A stretch of 40,243 nucleotides of DNA from the NCBI RefSeq assembly GCF_002902235.1, contig NZ_PPRL01000043.1, forward strand, positions 1 to 40,243, read 5' to 3'. The translations under genes were made by a program, and so were the position numbers. Origin of the DNA: Staphylococcus ureilyticus. GTDB lineage: Bacteria; Bacillota; Bacilli; Staphylococcales; Staphylococcaceae. Shown one piece after another: positions 1-9,148 of this stretch. The notes under the pieces are model-generated. The model was given only the letters and a program-made list of their open reading frames with translations. It was not told the DNA's origin and did not search any database. Each line of letters begins with the position of its first letter. Positions within the stretch are counted from its first letter, which is position 1.

Positions 1-141
1 CTATTATTAAAATCCGGAATAATAAGAATATTCAATACCAGTTATAGATTCATTGAAGAATTGTTTATGTAGACGATACAAATTCTTTGTGCTTTCTTTA
101 CAAATAACTAATTATTTTCTATTTATTAAGTTTATGTAAAA

Positions 142-184
142 ATACTTTTAAGTATGTTATTTTTATTAAAATTTACGTTATAAT
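142..184 (+). promoter_or_regulatory. phoP upstream region: operator-like repeat and -10
   Basis: A TATAAT -10 lies at 179-184, about 30 bases before the phoP start, with no good -35. Just upstream, 142-155 is an inverted repeat with arms ATACTT and AAGTAT around two bases, a possible operator. The first 100 bases hold only weak hairpins: arms at 2-8/18-24 and 56-62/81-87. These could be the end of the preceding gene's terminator region. No gene is visible in 1-215. Confidence 0.45.
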
Positions 185-215
185 TAATTTGTAATCATAA
201 ATTTGGAGGTATACT

Positions 216-926
216 ATGTCACAAAAAGTACTTGTAGTAGATGATGAGCAATCAATTGTAACCTTGTTAAAATATAATTTAGAGCAAGCTGGATATATCG
301 TGGATGTTGCCTATGATGGTGAAGAAGCATTAGAAAAAGTGAATGCTGTAAATCCAGAATTGGTTGTATTAGATGTTATGCTTCCTAAAAAAGATGGAAT
401 CGAAGTTTGTAAAACGATCCGATCTGATAAAAATTTAGTGCCAATTTTAATGTTAACTGCTAAAGATGATGAATTTGATCGTGTGTTAGGGCTAGAACTT
501 GGTGCAGACGATTATATGACTAAGCCATTTTCACCGAGAGAAGTGGTAGCTAGAGTTAAAGCCATTTTAAGACGTTCTGCCATGATCAATGAAGCAGTCC
601 CAGTTGAAAATGATGAAGATGATATTTTAATTGGTTCTATCAGAATTAGACCAGAATATTTTGAGGTTTACCGTGGCGATGAATTATTAGAACTTACACC
701 TAAAGAATTTGAACTGTTACTATACCTTATTGAAAGACAAGGCAGAGTAATTACACGTGAGCATATGTTAAACTCTGTTTGGAATTACGAATTTGCAGGT
801 GACTCAAGAATTGTGGATGTACATATAAGTCATTTAAGAGATAAATTGGAAGAGAACCCTAAGCAGCCTAAATTGATAAAAACAGTTAGAGGTTTAGGCT
901 ATAAATTGGAAAGACCTAAAGTCTAA
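216..926 (+). CDS. phoP: PhoP, phosphate response regulator (OmpR family)
   Basis: Cytoplasmic DNA-binding response regulator of 236 aa, the full family length. The receiver domain (about residues 3-115) has the acidic pair D9/D10, the phospho-acceptor D53 in VLDVMLP, T81 and K103 (MTKPF). The winged-helix OmpR-type output domain spans about 138-232. PhoR should phosphorylate D53, and the family controls phosphate starvation genes. The ATG at 216 follows a strong GGAGG at 205-209. The stop overlaps the phoR start by one base (TAATG), so the pair is co-transcribed and translationally coupled. Assignment to PhoP rather than the close paralogue WalR rests on the phoR-polA neighbourhood, which is the conserved staphylococcal and Bacillus context. 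Confidence 0.95.
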   Translation: MSQKVLVVDDEQSIVTLLKYNLEQAGYIVDVAYDGEEALEKVNAVNPELVVLDVMLPKKDGIEVCKTIRSDKNLVPILMLTAKDDEFDRVLGLELGADDYMTKPFSPREVVARVKAILRRSAMINEAVPVENDEDDILIGSIRIRPEYFEVYRGDELLELTPKEFELLLYLIERQGRVITREHMLNSVWNYEFAGDSRIVDVHISHLRDKLEENPKQPKLIKTVRGLGYKLERPKV

Positions 927-2614
927 TGTTGAAGTTTCACCAAAGACTCTTATTTTTATTATGTACCATCGTTATCATTAGTTTTGTTGCATTAGGTGCA
1001 ATAATTACACATGTCATATACAATACAGTCATATCAAGCCAACAAGGTGACTTAGAACACCAAGCACAACATTTAGTCAGTTTATACAATCATGATAAAA
1101 CAGATGAAATCAAAGATATTGCAAAAAACGAAAATTTTACTTTGATACTTACTGAAGGTAACGATGAAGTATTTTCCACAAAATCAGGGACCCCATTTAA
1201 TAATGATATTAATAATGAAGCGAATCCTTCCAAAATAATTTACGATAAAATAGGGGATGACCGTAGATATACTTTTAAAACTTCGATTAGAGATAAAGAT
1301 GTGATTATCAGTGGTGTTAATAATCAAATACTAGAACTACAAATAGGTATATGGAAATATGTAGGTTTAATTGGATTATTTGTATTGGTTATTATTTTCT
1401 TTGTCGTGAGAAGCATTAATAGAACTTACATTAGACCGATAAATGAAGTTACATATGCAACAAACCTATTAGCCGAAGGTTATTATCATGTAAGGGTTCC
1501 AGAAAGTAATGTTAAAGAAACGAGAGAATTATTCGTCACCACTAATGAGCTAGCCAGAAGATTACAACGATTAAATCATAAACAAAAGTTACAATCTAAT
1601 CGATTGAAAACAACGATAGAAAATATTCCTAGTTCAATTTTAATGATAGATAAATATGGTGAGATTGTAATTGCAAACAAATCATATTATGATGTGTTTA
1701 ATCCTGAGAATGTTGTAGAACATAAAAGCTATATCGACTTTATAGATCCAGAGATTCAAAAGTTAATTGCCGAAGCATTTAAAGTTGAAAAATCAACTTA
1801 TGATCAAATAGAGTTGACAACTGACCAAGTCCACCAAAAATACTTTGACACAGCATGTATTCCAATTTTATCTAAAAGTAAAAAGAATCTTTACGGTATG
1901 GTAGTTGTGCTACATGATATTACAAATTTGAAAAAATTAGAAAATTTAAGACGTGAATTCGTAGCTAATGTATCACATGAATTGAAAACACCTATCACTT
2001 CTATAAAAGGCTTCGCCGAAACACTTTTAGATGGTGCTAAAAATGATGAACAAACATTAAATGACTTTTTAAACATCATTTCTAAAGAATCGAATCGTAT
2101 TGAAACATTAGTATATGACTTATTAGATTTGTCTCATGTTGAGCAACAAACACAATTAGAAACAGAACCAACAAGTTTATCTGAAATTGCTGAGTCAACA
2201 ATGAAGCATATGCAAAATATCGCAGAAAGTAAAAATATAACAATAGTTAATGAGATTGAACCAGATATTATTATTGAGGCAAATAAAGATAAAGTTTCGC
2301 AAGTAGCACTTAATTTACTTTCGAACGCAATAAGTTATTCTAAAGTTTCTGGTCAAGTCATTGTGCGTGTTTTCAAAGAAGGTAATAAGCGTGTGCTTGA
2401 AGTTCAAGATTTTGGTATTGGTATTAGTAAGCAAGATCAAAAACATATCTTTGAACGCTTTTATCGTGTAGATAAAGCCCGCAGTAGAGATTCAGGAGGC
2501 ACAGGTTTAGGCTTATCTATTACAAAACATATTATGGAAGCCCATCAAGGTAGAATTAATGTGTTTAGTGAACCAGAAAAAGGTTCAACTTTTAGAGTCA
2601 CATTTTTTGATTAA
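926..2614 (+). CDS. phoR: PhoR, phosphate sensor histidine kinase
   Basis: Membrane sensor kinase of 562 aa. TM1 is at about residues 8-32, followed by an extracytoplasmic domain of roughly 110 residues. TM2 is at about 143-163, then HAMP (about 165-220), a PAS domain (about 230-330), HisKA with phospho-acceptor H351 in VSHELKTP, and HATPase_c. The ATPase domain shows the N box (NLLSNA), G1 box (DFGIGI) and G2 box (GGTGLGLS). It should autophosphorylate on H351 and pass phosphate to PhoP D53. The start overlaps the phoP stop. A strong terminator follows directly, so phoPR is a complete two-gene unit. Nothing is missing or truncated. Confidence 0.95.
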   Translation: MLKFHQRLLFLLCTIVIISFVALGAIITHVIYNTVISSQQGDLEHQAQHLVSLYNHDKTDEIKDIAKNENFTLILTEGNDEVFSTKSGTPFNNDINNEANPSKIIYDKIGDDRRYTFKTSIRDKDVIISGVNNQILELQIGIWKYVGLIGLFVLVIIFFVVRSINRTYIRPINEVTYATNLLAEGYYHVRVPESNVKETRELFVTTNELARRLQRLNHKQKLQSNRLKTTIENIPSSILMIDKYGEIVIANKSYYDVFNPENVVEHKSYIDFIDPEIQKLIAEAFKVEKSTYDQIELTTDQVHQKYFDTACIPILSKSKKNLYGMVVVLHDITNLKKLENLRREFVANVSHELKTPITSIKGFAETLLDGAKNDEQTLNDFLNIISKESNRIETLVYDLLDLSHVEQQTQLETEPTSLSEIAESTMKHMQNIAESKNITIVNEIEPDIIIEANKDKVSQVALNLLSNAISYSKVSGQVIVRVFKEGNKRVLEVQDFGIGISKQDQKHIFERFYRVDKARSRDSGGTGLGLSITKHIMEAHQGRINVFSEPEKGSTFRVTFFD

Positions 2615-2624
2615 AATAATAACT

Positions 2625-2675
2625 ACGACCGATTTAACCATAACCATCATAGGACAAGGTTAATCGGTCGTTTTA
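2625..2675 (+). terminator. Intrinsic terminator after phoR
   Basis: The stem ACGACCGATT plus AACC (2625-2639, one bulged T) pairs with GGTTAATCGGTCGT (2658-2671) and is followed by a T-rich tail. It ends the phoPR transcript. Confidence 0.9.
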
Positions 2676-2975
2676 TTTTGTGTTAGTAAAAATAGAATAA
2701 GAAAAACTCAAATTTATTAGAAATCATTGTTTTGTCCTATACAAAGAGAAAAGTGCTTGTGATTGAATAGGGTGGAAAGCTGCCTGTGATAGAGACGATA
2801 AACATGTGCATAGTAATACTTAATCATTAAACTATAATATGTGGATTAACAGTGACTGACATTAACATGGAGATTAATTGAGATAATTATTTTATCTCAA
2901 CCTCATCGAATGAATACGGATTGACCTATAATTTATGATAAAATGGAAAGTAAATATGTGTTGGAGGTTAAAATA
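2676..2975 (+). promoter_or_regulatory. polA upstream region: palindrome and extended -10
   Basis: This 300-base stretch holds no gene. A perfect inverted repeat, TTGAGATAA-N5-TTATCTCAA, sits at 2878-2900. It lacks a T tail, so it looks more like an operator than a terminator. An extended -10 (TGA then TAAAAT, 2936-2944) lies just before polA. A second possible -10, TATAAT, is at 2927-2932. The polA Shine-Dalgarno GGAGG is at 2963-2967. Confidence 0.5.
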
Positions 2976-5606
2976 TTGAATAAATTAATTTTAATTGATG
3001 GAAACAGTTTGAGCTTTAGAGCTTTTTATGCGTTACCATTATTACAAAATAAAGCTGGTATTCATACGAACGCCGTTTATGGTTTTGCAATGTTGTTGGA
3101 AAAAATTATAAAAGAAGAACAACCCACACATTTTTTAGTCGCTTTTGATGCTGGGAAAACAACATTTAGACATGCGCAATATAGTGAATATAAAGGTGGA
3201 CGACAATCCACTCCTCCAGAACTTAGTGAGCAATTTCCATACGTTAGACAATTATTGGATGCATACCATATCAAACGTTATGAATTAGAAAACTATGAAG
3301 CAGATGACATTATAGGTACTTTAAGCAAACAAGCTAATCATGAAAACTTCCAAACAATAATCATTACTGGTGATCGTGACTTAACACAATTAGCTACTGA
3401 CGATGTTACAATCTATTACACTAAAAAGGGTGTTACAGATGTTGACCATTATACTCCAGAATTTATAGCAGAAAAATATAATGGTTTATCGCCGAAACAA
3501 ATTATTGATATGAAAGGTCTAATGGGGGATAGTTCTGATAATATTCCTGGTGTGGCAGGCGTTGGAGAAAAAACAGCCATTAAACTATTAAACCAATTTT
3601 CCACAGTAGAAAATGTATACGAACATATTGATGAAGTTTCGGGTAAAAAATTGAAAGAAAAGCTTGAAAATAGTAAAGATGATGCTTTAATGAGTAAAAC
3701 GTTGGCGACTATCAATTGTGATAGTCCAATTGAAGTATCATTAGAAGATACTAAATTGCCTGATCAATCAGATACTGATGACAAAATTGAACTATTTAAA
3801 AAATTAGAATTTAATCAACTCTTAGACCAGATGGATGCTTCAATTAATGACTCTGACGTTCAAGAGATGGATATTGAACTAGAAGATGATTTTACAAAAA
3901 TTGATTTCAACTCATTAAAAACAGCAATCATCCATTTCGAGTTAGATGGTGCCAATTACTTAAAAGACAATATTTTGAAATTTGGCTTCTTCGATGGTCA
4001 ACATTATGTCGTAGTCAATGCCGAACAACTTTCACAAAATCAGTCACTGGTTGCTTGGCTTGAAAATGAGAAGACTGAAAAAATCGTCTACGATGCCAAA
4101 AAGTCTTATATCGTAGCACATCGACTTGGTATTAATATTAAGCATATTGTGTTTGATGTGATGCTAGCAAGTTACATTATTGATCCTTCACGCACAATAG
4201 ATGATGTGAATTCTGTGGTAGCAAACTATGGTCAGCATTATGTTCAATCAAGTGTAGCAATATATGGAAAAGGCAAGAAAAAACAAATTCCATCAGATGA
4301 CGTATTAAATCCTTATGTGGGAACTATTATCAACGCCATCAACCAAGTTAAACCAAAAATTCAACAACAATTGGATGACTATAATCAAACTGATTTATTA
4401 CATGATTTAGAATTACCGTTGGCTCGTATTTTAAGTAAAATGGAAGAGACAGGTATTTATACTGAACTTAGTGAACTACAACAAATGGAAGTAGAAATTC
4501 AAAGTAAATTAGATGTCTTAATTGACAATATCTATGATGCTGCAGGTGAAAAGTTTAATATTAACTCACCAAAACAATTAGGTGTTGTATTATTTGAAAC
4601 ATTAAAATTACCTGTCATTAAAAAGACAAAGACAGGATACTCTACAGCGGTTGATGTATTAGAACAGTTACAAGGAGAACATCCAATCATAGAATATATT
4701 TTAGAATATAGGCAATTAGCTAAATTACAATCAACGTATGTTGAAGGCTTACAAAAAGTGATTGCTGAAGATAATCGTATCCATACTCGATTTAATCAAA
4801 CATTGGCTCAAACTGGACGTCTATCATCAATCGATCCAAACCTTCAAAATATACCAGTACGTTTAGAAGAAGGTCGAAAAATTAGAAAAGCATTTAAGTC
4901 AAGTGATAAAAATAATGTTATCTTTTCAGCCGATTATTCACAAATTGAATTAAGAGTACTGGCACATATTACACAAGATGAAAGTTTGAAACAGGCGTTC
5001 ATCAATGATGAAGATATTCACACAGCCACAGCAGTGAAAGTTTTTGATGTAGAACCTGAAAATGTTGATAGTTTAATGCGGAGACAAGCAAAAGCTGTGA
5101 ATTTTGGTATTGTTTATGGTATAAGTGACTATGGATTAAGCCAAAGCTTGGGAATAACTAGAAAACAAGCCAAAAAATTTATAGATGATTATCTGGATAG
5201 TTTCCCTGGTGTCAAACAATATATGGAAGACATAGTTAAAGATTGTAAAGCGCAAGGTTATGTAGAGACACTGCTTCATAGAAGACGCTATATTCCAGAT
5301 ATTACAAGTAGAAATTTTAATTTAAGAAGTTTTGCTGAAAGAACAGCAATGAATACACCTATACAAGGAAGCGCAGCAGATATCATCAAACTTGCGATGG
5401 TTCATTTTGCTAACGAGGTTAAACATACAGATTTTCATGCTCAACTATTACTACAAGTACACGATGAGTTAATTTTTGAATTGCCAGAAGAAGAAGTAGA
5501 AGACTTTGAAAAATTTATTGAAAAGATAATGGATAATGCATTGAAATTAGATGTTCCATTGAAAGTAGAATCTAGTTATGGACAAACATGGTATGACGCG
5601 AAATAG
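2976..5606 (+). CDS. polA: DNA polymerase I
   Basis: PolA fills gaps in excision repair and removes Okazaki primers. I choose the TTG at 2976: GGAGG ends 8 bases upstream, the product begins MNKLILIDGN, and the 876 aa length equals the staphylococcal norm. An in-frame ATG at 2943 has no ribosome site. Domains are a 5'-3' FEN-type exonuclease (about 1-290), a vestigial 3'-5' exonuclease (about 300-470) and an A-family polymerase (about 480-876). The polymerase shows motif A (DYSQIELR), motif B (RRQAKAVNFGIVYG) and motif C (VHDE). The proofreading domain lacks the DxE motif (HFELDG is seen instead), as in other low-GC Gram-positive Pol I. It is first in a tight operon with mutM and coaE. Confidence 0.96.
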   Translation: MNKLILIDGNSLSFRAFYALPLLQNKAGIHTNAVYGFAMLLEKIIKEEQPTHFLVAFDAGKTTFRHAQYSEYKGGRQSTPPELSEQFPYVRQLLDAYHIKRYELENYEADDIIGTLSKQANHENFQTIIITGDRDLTQLATDDVTIYYTKKGVTDVDHYTPEFIAEKYNGLSPKQIIDMKGLMGDSSDNIPGVAGVGEKTAIKLLNQFSTVENVYEHIDEVSGKKLKEKLENSKDDALMSKTLATINCDSPIEVSLEDTKLPDQSDTDDKIELFKKLEFNQLLDQMDASINDSDVQEMDIELEDDFTKIDFNSLKTAIIHFELDGANYLKDNILKFGFFDGQHYVVVNAEQLSQNQSLVAWLENEKTEKIVYDAKKSYIVAHRLGINIKHIVFDVMLASYIIDPSRTIDDVNSVVANYGQHYVQSSVAIYGKGKKKQIPSDDVLNPYVGTIINAINQVKPKIQQQLDDYNQTDLLHDLELPLARILSKMEETGIYTELSELQQMEVEIQSKLDVLIDNIYDAAGEKFNINSPKQLGVVLFETLKLPVIKKTKTGYSTAVDVLEQLQGEHPIIEYILEYRQLAKLQSTYVEGLQKVIAEDNRIHTRFNQTLAQTGRLSSIDPNLQNIPVRLEEGRKIRKAFKSSDKNNVIFSADYSQIELRVLAHITQDESLKQAFINDEDIHTATAVKVFDVEPENVDSLMRRQAKAVNFGIVYGISDYGLSQSLGITRKQAKKFIDDYLDSFPGVKQYMEDIVKDCKAQGYVETLLHRRRYIPDITSRNFNLRSFAERTAMNTPIQGSAADIIKLAMVHFANEVKHTDFHAQLLLQVHDELIFELPEEEVEDFEKFIEKIMDNALKLDVPLKVESSYGQTWYDAK

Positions 5607-5621
5607 AAAGAGGGGAATATA

Positions 5622-6494
5622 GTGCCTGAACTACCTGAAGTTGAACATGTTACAAGAGGGATAAGGCCTTTTGTAAAAGGGCAAAAAATTGAGGATATTA
5701 TGTTCTCTGATAAAGTGATAGAAGGAAAAAATAATAATAAAGAAACGATTATTAAAGGGTTATCTTTAGATACATTTAAAAATTATACTAAAGGCTACAC
5801 GATTCATAATATTGAAAGACGTAGCAAATATATTGTTTTTTATATTGAAAATAGTTCGACACAAAGAATAATTATTAGCCATTTAGGTATGGCAGGTGGT
5901 TTTTTTGTCGTAGATCATTTAGAAGATATCAGTGCTCCCAATTATCGTAAACATTGGCATGTTATTTTTAAATTAGATAATGACAAACTCTTAGTTTACT
6001 CAGATATTCGGAGATTTGGTGAGATTAGAAATGTTGCTTCATTTGAAGGATATCCATCATTTTTAGAAATCGCACCGGAACCTTTTGAGAAAGAAGCATT
6101 ACCACATTATATGTCATGGTTTGATAAAAAATTATATCAAAATAAAACAATCAAACAAATGATATTAGACCATAGAGTAATTTCAGGTTGTGGTAACATC
6201 TATGCCTGTGAAGCATTATTTAGAGCAGGTATCCATCCAGCACGTATATCTAAGGATTTAAATCATCAAGAAAAAGAAATGTTATTTTATTATGTTCGAG
6301 AAGTGTTAGAAGCGGGTATTAAATATGAAGGTACCAGTATTTCAGATTATCTCCATGCAGATGGAAGTACAGGTACAATGCAACAACATTTAAATGTATA
6401 TAAACAAAAGACATGTAAAGTGTGCGGAAATGATATTGAGACACAAATCATTGCAACACGTAATAGTCATTTCTGTCCTGTATGTCAAAAATGA
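5622..6494 (+). CDS. mutM: Formamidopyrimidine-DNA glycosylase (MutM/Fpg)
   Basis: Bifunctional glycosylase and AP lyase that removes 8-oxoguanine and other oxidised purines. It starts at GTG, 15 bases after polA, behind AGAGGGG. After Met removal the N-terminus is PELPEVE, giving the catalytic proline nucleophile and glutamate. A conserved lysine lies in the RRSKY segment. The C-terminal zinc finger has C265, C268, C285 and C288, with the DNA-contacting R280 before the second pair. At 290 aa it is slightly longer than the 273-276 aa typical of Bacillus. Placement between polA and coaE is conserved in Firmicutes, and both neighbouring gaps are 15 bases, so it is co-transcribed. Confidence 0.95.
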   Translation: MPELPEVEHVTRGIRPFVKGQKIEDIMFSDKVIEGKNNNKETIIKGLSLDTFKNYTKGYTIHNIERRSKYIVFYIENSSTQRIIISHLGMAGGFFVVDHLEDISAPNYRKHWHVIFKLDNDKLLVYSDIRRFGEIRNVASFEGYPSFLEIAPEPFEKEALPHYMSWFDKKLYQNKTIKQMILDHRVISGCGNIYACEALFRAGIHPARISKDLNHQEKEMLFYYVREVLEAGIKYEGTSISDYLHADGSTGTMQQHLNVYKQKTCKVCGNDIETQIIATRNSHFCPVCQK

Positions 6495-6509
6495 AGGAAG
6501 AGTGAAATT

Positions 6510-7136
6510 ATGCCTAAAGTTATTGGATTAACTGGTGGTATCGCATCAGGAAAATCAACTGTTTCAGAATTGTTAACAGCACATGGTTTTAAAATTGTTG
6601 ATGCAGATATTGCATCACGTAAAGCTGTTGAAAAAGGTTCTGAAGGACTAGAGCAGGTGCGTTCAACATTTGGAGAAGAAGCAATCGATGAAGATGGTAA
6701 TATGAACCGAGAATATGTAGGAGATATTATTTTCAACTATCCAGAAAAAAGATTAGAATTAAATGAAATCGTACATCCAATTGTTAGAACCATTATGGAA
6801 CAAGAAAAAGAAGCATTTCTAAAAGATGGATATAATGTAATTATGGATATCCCATTACTTTATGAAAATGAACTACAAGATACAGTCGATGAAGTATGGC
6901 TTGTCTATACTTCTGAAAGTATCCAAATTGATAGATTAATGCAACGTAATGATATTTCTATGGAGGATGCAAAGGCACGTGTTTATAGTCAAATATCCAT
7001 AGATAAAAAACGCAGAATGGCAGACCATGTTATCGATAATCGAGATTCTAAATTAGATTTAAAACAAAACTTAGAACAATTATTAACTGATGAAGGTTAT
7101 ATCGAAAGTGAAACAGGTCATTCGCAAGAAATATAA
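6510..7136 (+). CDS. coaE: Dephospho-CoA kinase
   Basis: Cytoplasmic kinase for the last step of coenzyme A synthesis: ATP-dependent phosphorylation of dephospho-CoA at the ribose 3' position. It is 208 aa, full length. The P-loop is residues 9-17 (GGIASGKST) and the conserved DAD acidic motif follows (IVDADIASR). The ATG at 6510 is preceded by GAAGGAAGAG. It is the last gene of polA-mutM-coaE and is followed by a strong terminator. Confidence 0.95.
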   Translation: MPKVIGLTGGIASGKSTVSELLTAHGFKIVDADIASRKAVEKGSEGLEQVRSTFGEEAIDEDGNMNREYVGDIIFNYPEKRLELNEIVHPIVRTIMEQEKEAFLKDGYNVIMDIPLLYENELQDTVDEVWLVYTSESIQIDRLMQRNDISMEDAKARVYSQISIDKKRRMADHVIDNRDSKLDLKQNLEQLLTDEGYIESETGHSQEI

Positions 7137-7167
7137 ATAACAATGTTTTTAAAATCATACGCATTTG

Positions 7168-7218
7168 ATTCCTTCAAAGTGGACATTTAATAAATGAAAA
7201 CTTTGGAGGGATTTTTTT
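7168..7218 (+). terminator. Intrinsic terminator after coaE
   Basis: A 13-bp stem (7168-7180 with 7200-7212, two G-U pairs) is followed by a run of seven T. It ends the polA operon. Confidence 0.9.
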
Positions 7219-7313
7219 GTATATTAATAATAATAAGGATAAAGATTTTTCTAAAATTAATCGTTTAGAAAACTACAATTTTAATTATTTTAAGTTTTTT
7301 AAATTTTTCTTTA

Positions 7314-7327
7314 AGAAAACGCTTTCG
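7314..7327 (+). promoter_or_regulatory. cre-like (CcpA) site at the gapB promoter
   Basis: AGAAAACGCTTTCG keeps the GAAAACGCTTTC core of the catabolite-responsive element. It sits where the -35 should be relative to the extended -10 (TGT then TATACT, 7342-7350). The natural -35 is poor, so CcpA binding here would block RNA polymerase. The core match is seen directly; CcpA binding is inferred. Confidence 0.6.
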
Positions 7328-7339
7328 CATTTATCGATT

Positions 7340-7370
7340 TATGTTATACTAATTCCATAAAGTATAACAC
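7340..7370 (+). promoter_or_regulatory. Paired CcpN-like operator over the gapB -10 and start
   Basis: A perfect inverted repeat GTTATACT (7343-7350) and AGTATAAC (7361-7368) spans the -10 and the probable transcription start. The left arm with flank, TATGTTATACT (7340-7350), fits the Bacillus CcpN motif TRTGHYATAYW as I recall it. The right arm on the opposite strand fits at 10 of 11 positions. Repression of gapB on glucose by a CcpN homologue is the natural reading. Confidence 0.5.
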
Positions 7371-7390
7371 TAAAACGAGGGGTGCTTCGA

Positions 7391-8416
7391 ATGACGACAA
7401 ATATTGCAATTAATGGAATGGGTAGAATAGGAAGAATGGTATTAAGAATAGCGCTAAAAAATGAAAATATGAATGTAGTCGCGATTAATGCTAGCTATCC
7501 ACCAGAAACAATTGCTCACCTAATCAATTATGATACAACACATGGTAATTTCGATTTAAAGGTAGAACCTATTGAGAATGGTATAAAAGTTGATGACCGT
7601 GAAATAAAACTTGTTGCTGACAGAAATCCAGAAAATTTACCATGGGGCGAACTTGATGTAGATATTGTAATTGAAGCTACTGGTAAATTTAATCACGGTG
7701 ATAAAGCAGTCGCTCATATTTCGGCTGGTGCTAAAAAAGTGTTGTTAACAGGACCATCTAAAGGTGGAGATGTACAAATGATTGTTAAAGGTGTGAATAA
7801 TGATCAATTAGACATTGAAAAATATGATATCTTTAGTAATGCTTCTTGTACAACGAATTGCATTGGGCCTGTGGCAAAAGTACTTAATGACCAATTCGGT
7901 ATTCAAAATGGTTTAATGACAACAGTGCATGCTATTACTAATGATCAAAATAATATTGATAATCCACATAAAGACTTAAGACGTGCGCGTTCATGTAATG
8001 AGAGTATTATTCCTACTTCGACTGGAGCAGCTAAAGCACTTAAAGAAGTTTTACCTGAACTAGAAGGCAAACTACATGGCATGGCTTTAAGAGTGCCGAC
8101 TAAAAATGTATCATTAGTTGATTTAGTGGTTGATTTAGATACTAACGTAACAGTAGAACAAGTTAATGAAGCTTTCAGAAATAACACATTAGAAGATGTG
8201 ATTGCGACTGAAGATGCACCGCTTGTATCTATGGACTTTAACACAAATCCACATTCAGCCATTATTGATACACAAAGTACAATGATTATGGGTGAAAATA
8301 AAGTGAAAGTTATAGCTTGGTATGATAATGAATGGGGTTATTCAAATAGAGTTGTTGATGTTGCCGATGAAATTGGTCAATTATTAAAAAATAATGTATC
8401 AACTGTTGTTAATTAA
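7391..8416 (+). CDS. gapB: Glyceraldehyde-3-phosphate dehydrogenase GapB (gluconeogenic)
   Basis: Oxidoreductase that in Firmicutes with two GAPDHs works in the gluconeogenic direction, normally with NADP(H). The ATG at 7391 is chosen because GAGGGG lies at the right distance and the resulting 341 aa matches staphylococcal GapB; the upstream GTG at 7382 overlaps that site. The N-terminus shows the Rossmann fingerprint INGMGRIGR. The catalytic cysteine is C153 in ASCTTNC and the catalytic histidine is H180. GapB rather than GapA is indicated by the location between coaE and nrdR, the N-terminal sequence, and the catabolite-control sites upstream. It is a single-gene transcript ended by a strong terminator. 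Confidence 0.94.
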   Translation: MTTNIAINGMGRIGRMVLRIALKNENMNVVAINASYPPETIAHLINYDTTHGNFDLKVEPIENGIKVDDREIKLVADRNPENLPWGELDVDIVIEATGKFNHGDKAVAHISAGAKKVLLTGPSKGGDVQMIVKGVNNDQLDIEKYDIFSNASCTTNCIGPVAKVLNDQFGIQNGLMTTVHAITNDQNNIDNPHKDLRRARSCNESIIPTSTGAAKALKEVLPELEGKLHGMALRVPTKNVSLVDLVVDLDTNVTVEQVNEAFRNNTLEDVIATEDAPLVSMDFNTNPHSAIIDTQSTMIMGENKVKVIAWYDNEWGYSNRVVDVADEIGQLLKNNVSTVVN

Positions 8417-8503
8417 TAGCCTAATTACTGTAAATATTTAATGTGGTTACTGCTTTGTAATTGCGTATCCAAGAAAATTAATTTATTGTTAACTTATACC
8501 TTT

Positions 8504-8550
8504 ACCTCTCTTTAAAGTGAATGTGCATTTTCACTTTGAAGAGAGGTTTT
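8504..8550 (+). terminator. Intrinsic terminator after gapB
   Basis: An 18-bp stem (8504-8521 with 8530-8547, one G-U) with an 8-base loop is followed by TTTTATTTT. It is one of the strongest hairpins in the window. Confidence 0.93.
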
Positions 8551-8607
8551 ATTTTAAATATGAATGGTTAAGTGTATTTATTATAAATAAATAGCGTTAT
8601 TGTGTAA

Positions 8608-8652
8608 TACCATTCTTTTGTGGCATAACGATTTATAGTATAATGAATGGTA
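8608..8652 (+). promoter_or_regulatory. nrdR promoter flanked by an inverted repeat
   Basis: TATAAT at 8639-8644 has a weak TTGTGG (8618-8623) 15 bases upstream. TACCATTC (8608-8615) and its complement GAATGGTA (8645-8652) bracket the promoter. I do not see a convincing NrdR box, so the repeat is a candidate operator of unknown partner. Confidence 0.45.
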
Positions 8653-8677
8653 ATCAAATTGAGAGGGTGGTAATTCG

Positions 8678-9148
8678 ATGAAATGCCCGAAATGTAGTTC
8701 AACGCACTCTCGCGTTGTAGATTCACGACATGCTGATGAAGTTAATGCGATCAGACGTAGAAGAGAATGTGAACAATGTGGCACAAGGTTTACTACGTTT
8801 GAACATATTGAAAAAAGACCGTTAATCGTTGTCAAAAAAGATGGCACACGTGAACAATTTTTACCTGAAAAAATACTCAATGGTTTGGTGCGCTCATGTG
8901 AAAAAAGACCTGTGCGTTATCAACAATTAGAAGATATTACTAATAATGTAGAATGGAAATTAAGAGATGAAGGACGTGCCGAAATTTCTTCAAGAGAAAT
9001 AGGGGAACACGTCATGAATTTATTGATGCATGTGGATCAAGTTTCTTATGTGCGATTTGCATCTGTTTATAAAGAATTTAAAGATGTTGATCAACTATTA
9101 CAATCAATGCAAGGAATTTTAGCAGAAAACAAACGGAGTGATTCTTAA
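8678..9148 (+). CDS. nrdR: NrdR, ribonucleotide reductase repressor
   Basis: Nucleotide-sensing repressor of ribonucleotide reductase genes, 156 aa, full length. It has an N-terminal zinc ribbon (C3, C6, C31, C34), the arginine-rich DNA-contact segment RRRREC, and an ATP-cone domain (about 49-139) that senses ATP/dATP balance. GAGAGGGTGG precedes the ATG. The stop codon abuts the dnaB start (TAAATG), so nrdR-dnaB-dnaI is one operon, coupling dNTP supply control with replication initiation. Confidence 0.95.
   Translation: MKCPKCSSTHSRVVDSRHADEVNAIRRRRECEQCGTRFTTFEHIEKRPLIVVKKDGTREQFLPEKILNGLVRSCEKRPVRYQQLEDITNNVEWKLRDEGRAEISSREIGEHVMNLLMHVDQVSYVRFASVYKEFKDVDQLLQSMQGILAENKRSDS

Noticed and set aside
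2846-2867. Two TTAACA hexamers upstream of polA, reminiscent of PhoP boxes
   Set aside because: Spacing (16 bases start to start) does not match the 11-base period of known Pho boxes, and the sequence is common in AT-rich DNA.
2943-2975. ATG at 2943 as an upstream start for polA
   Set aside because: No ribosome site before it and it overlaps the extended -10; TTG at 2976 has GGAGG and gives the normal 876 aa.
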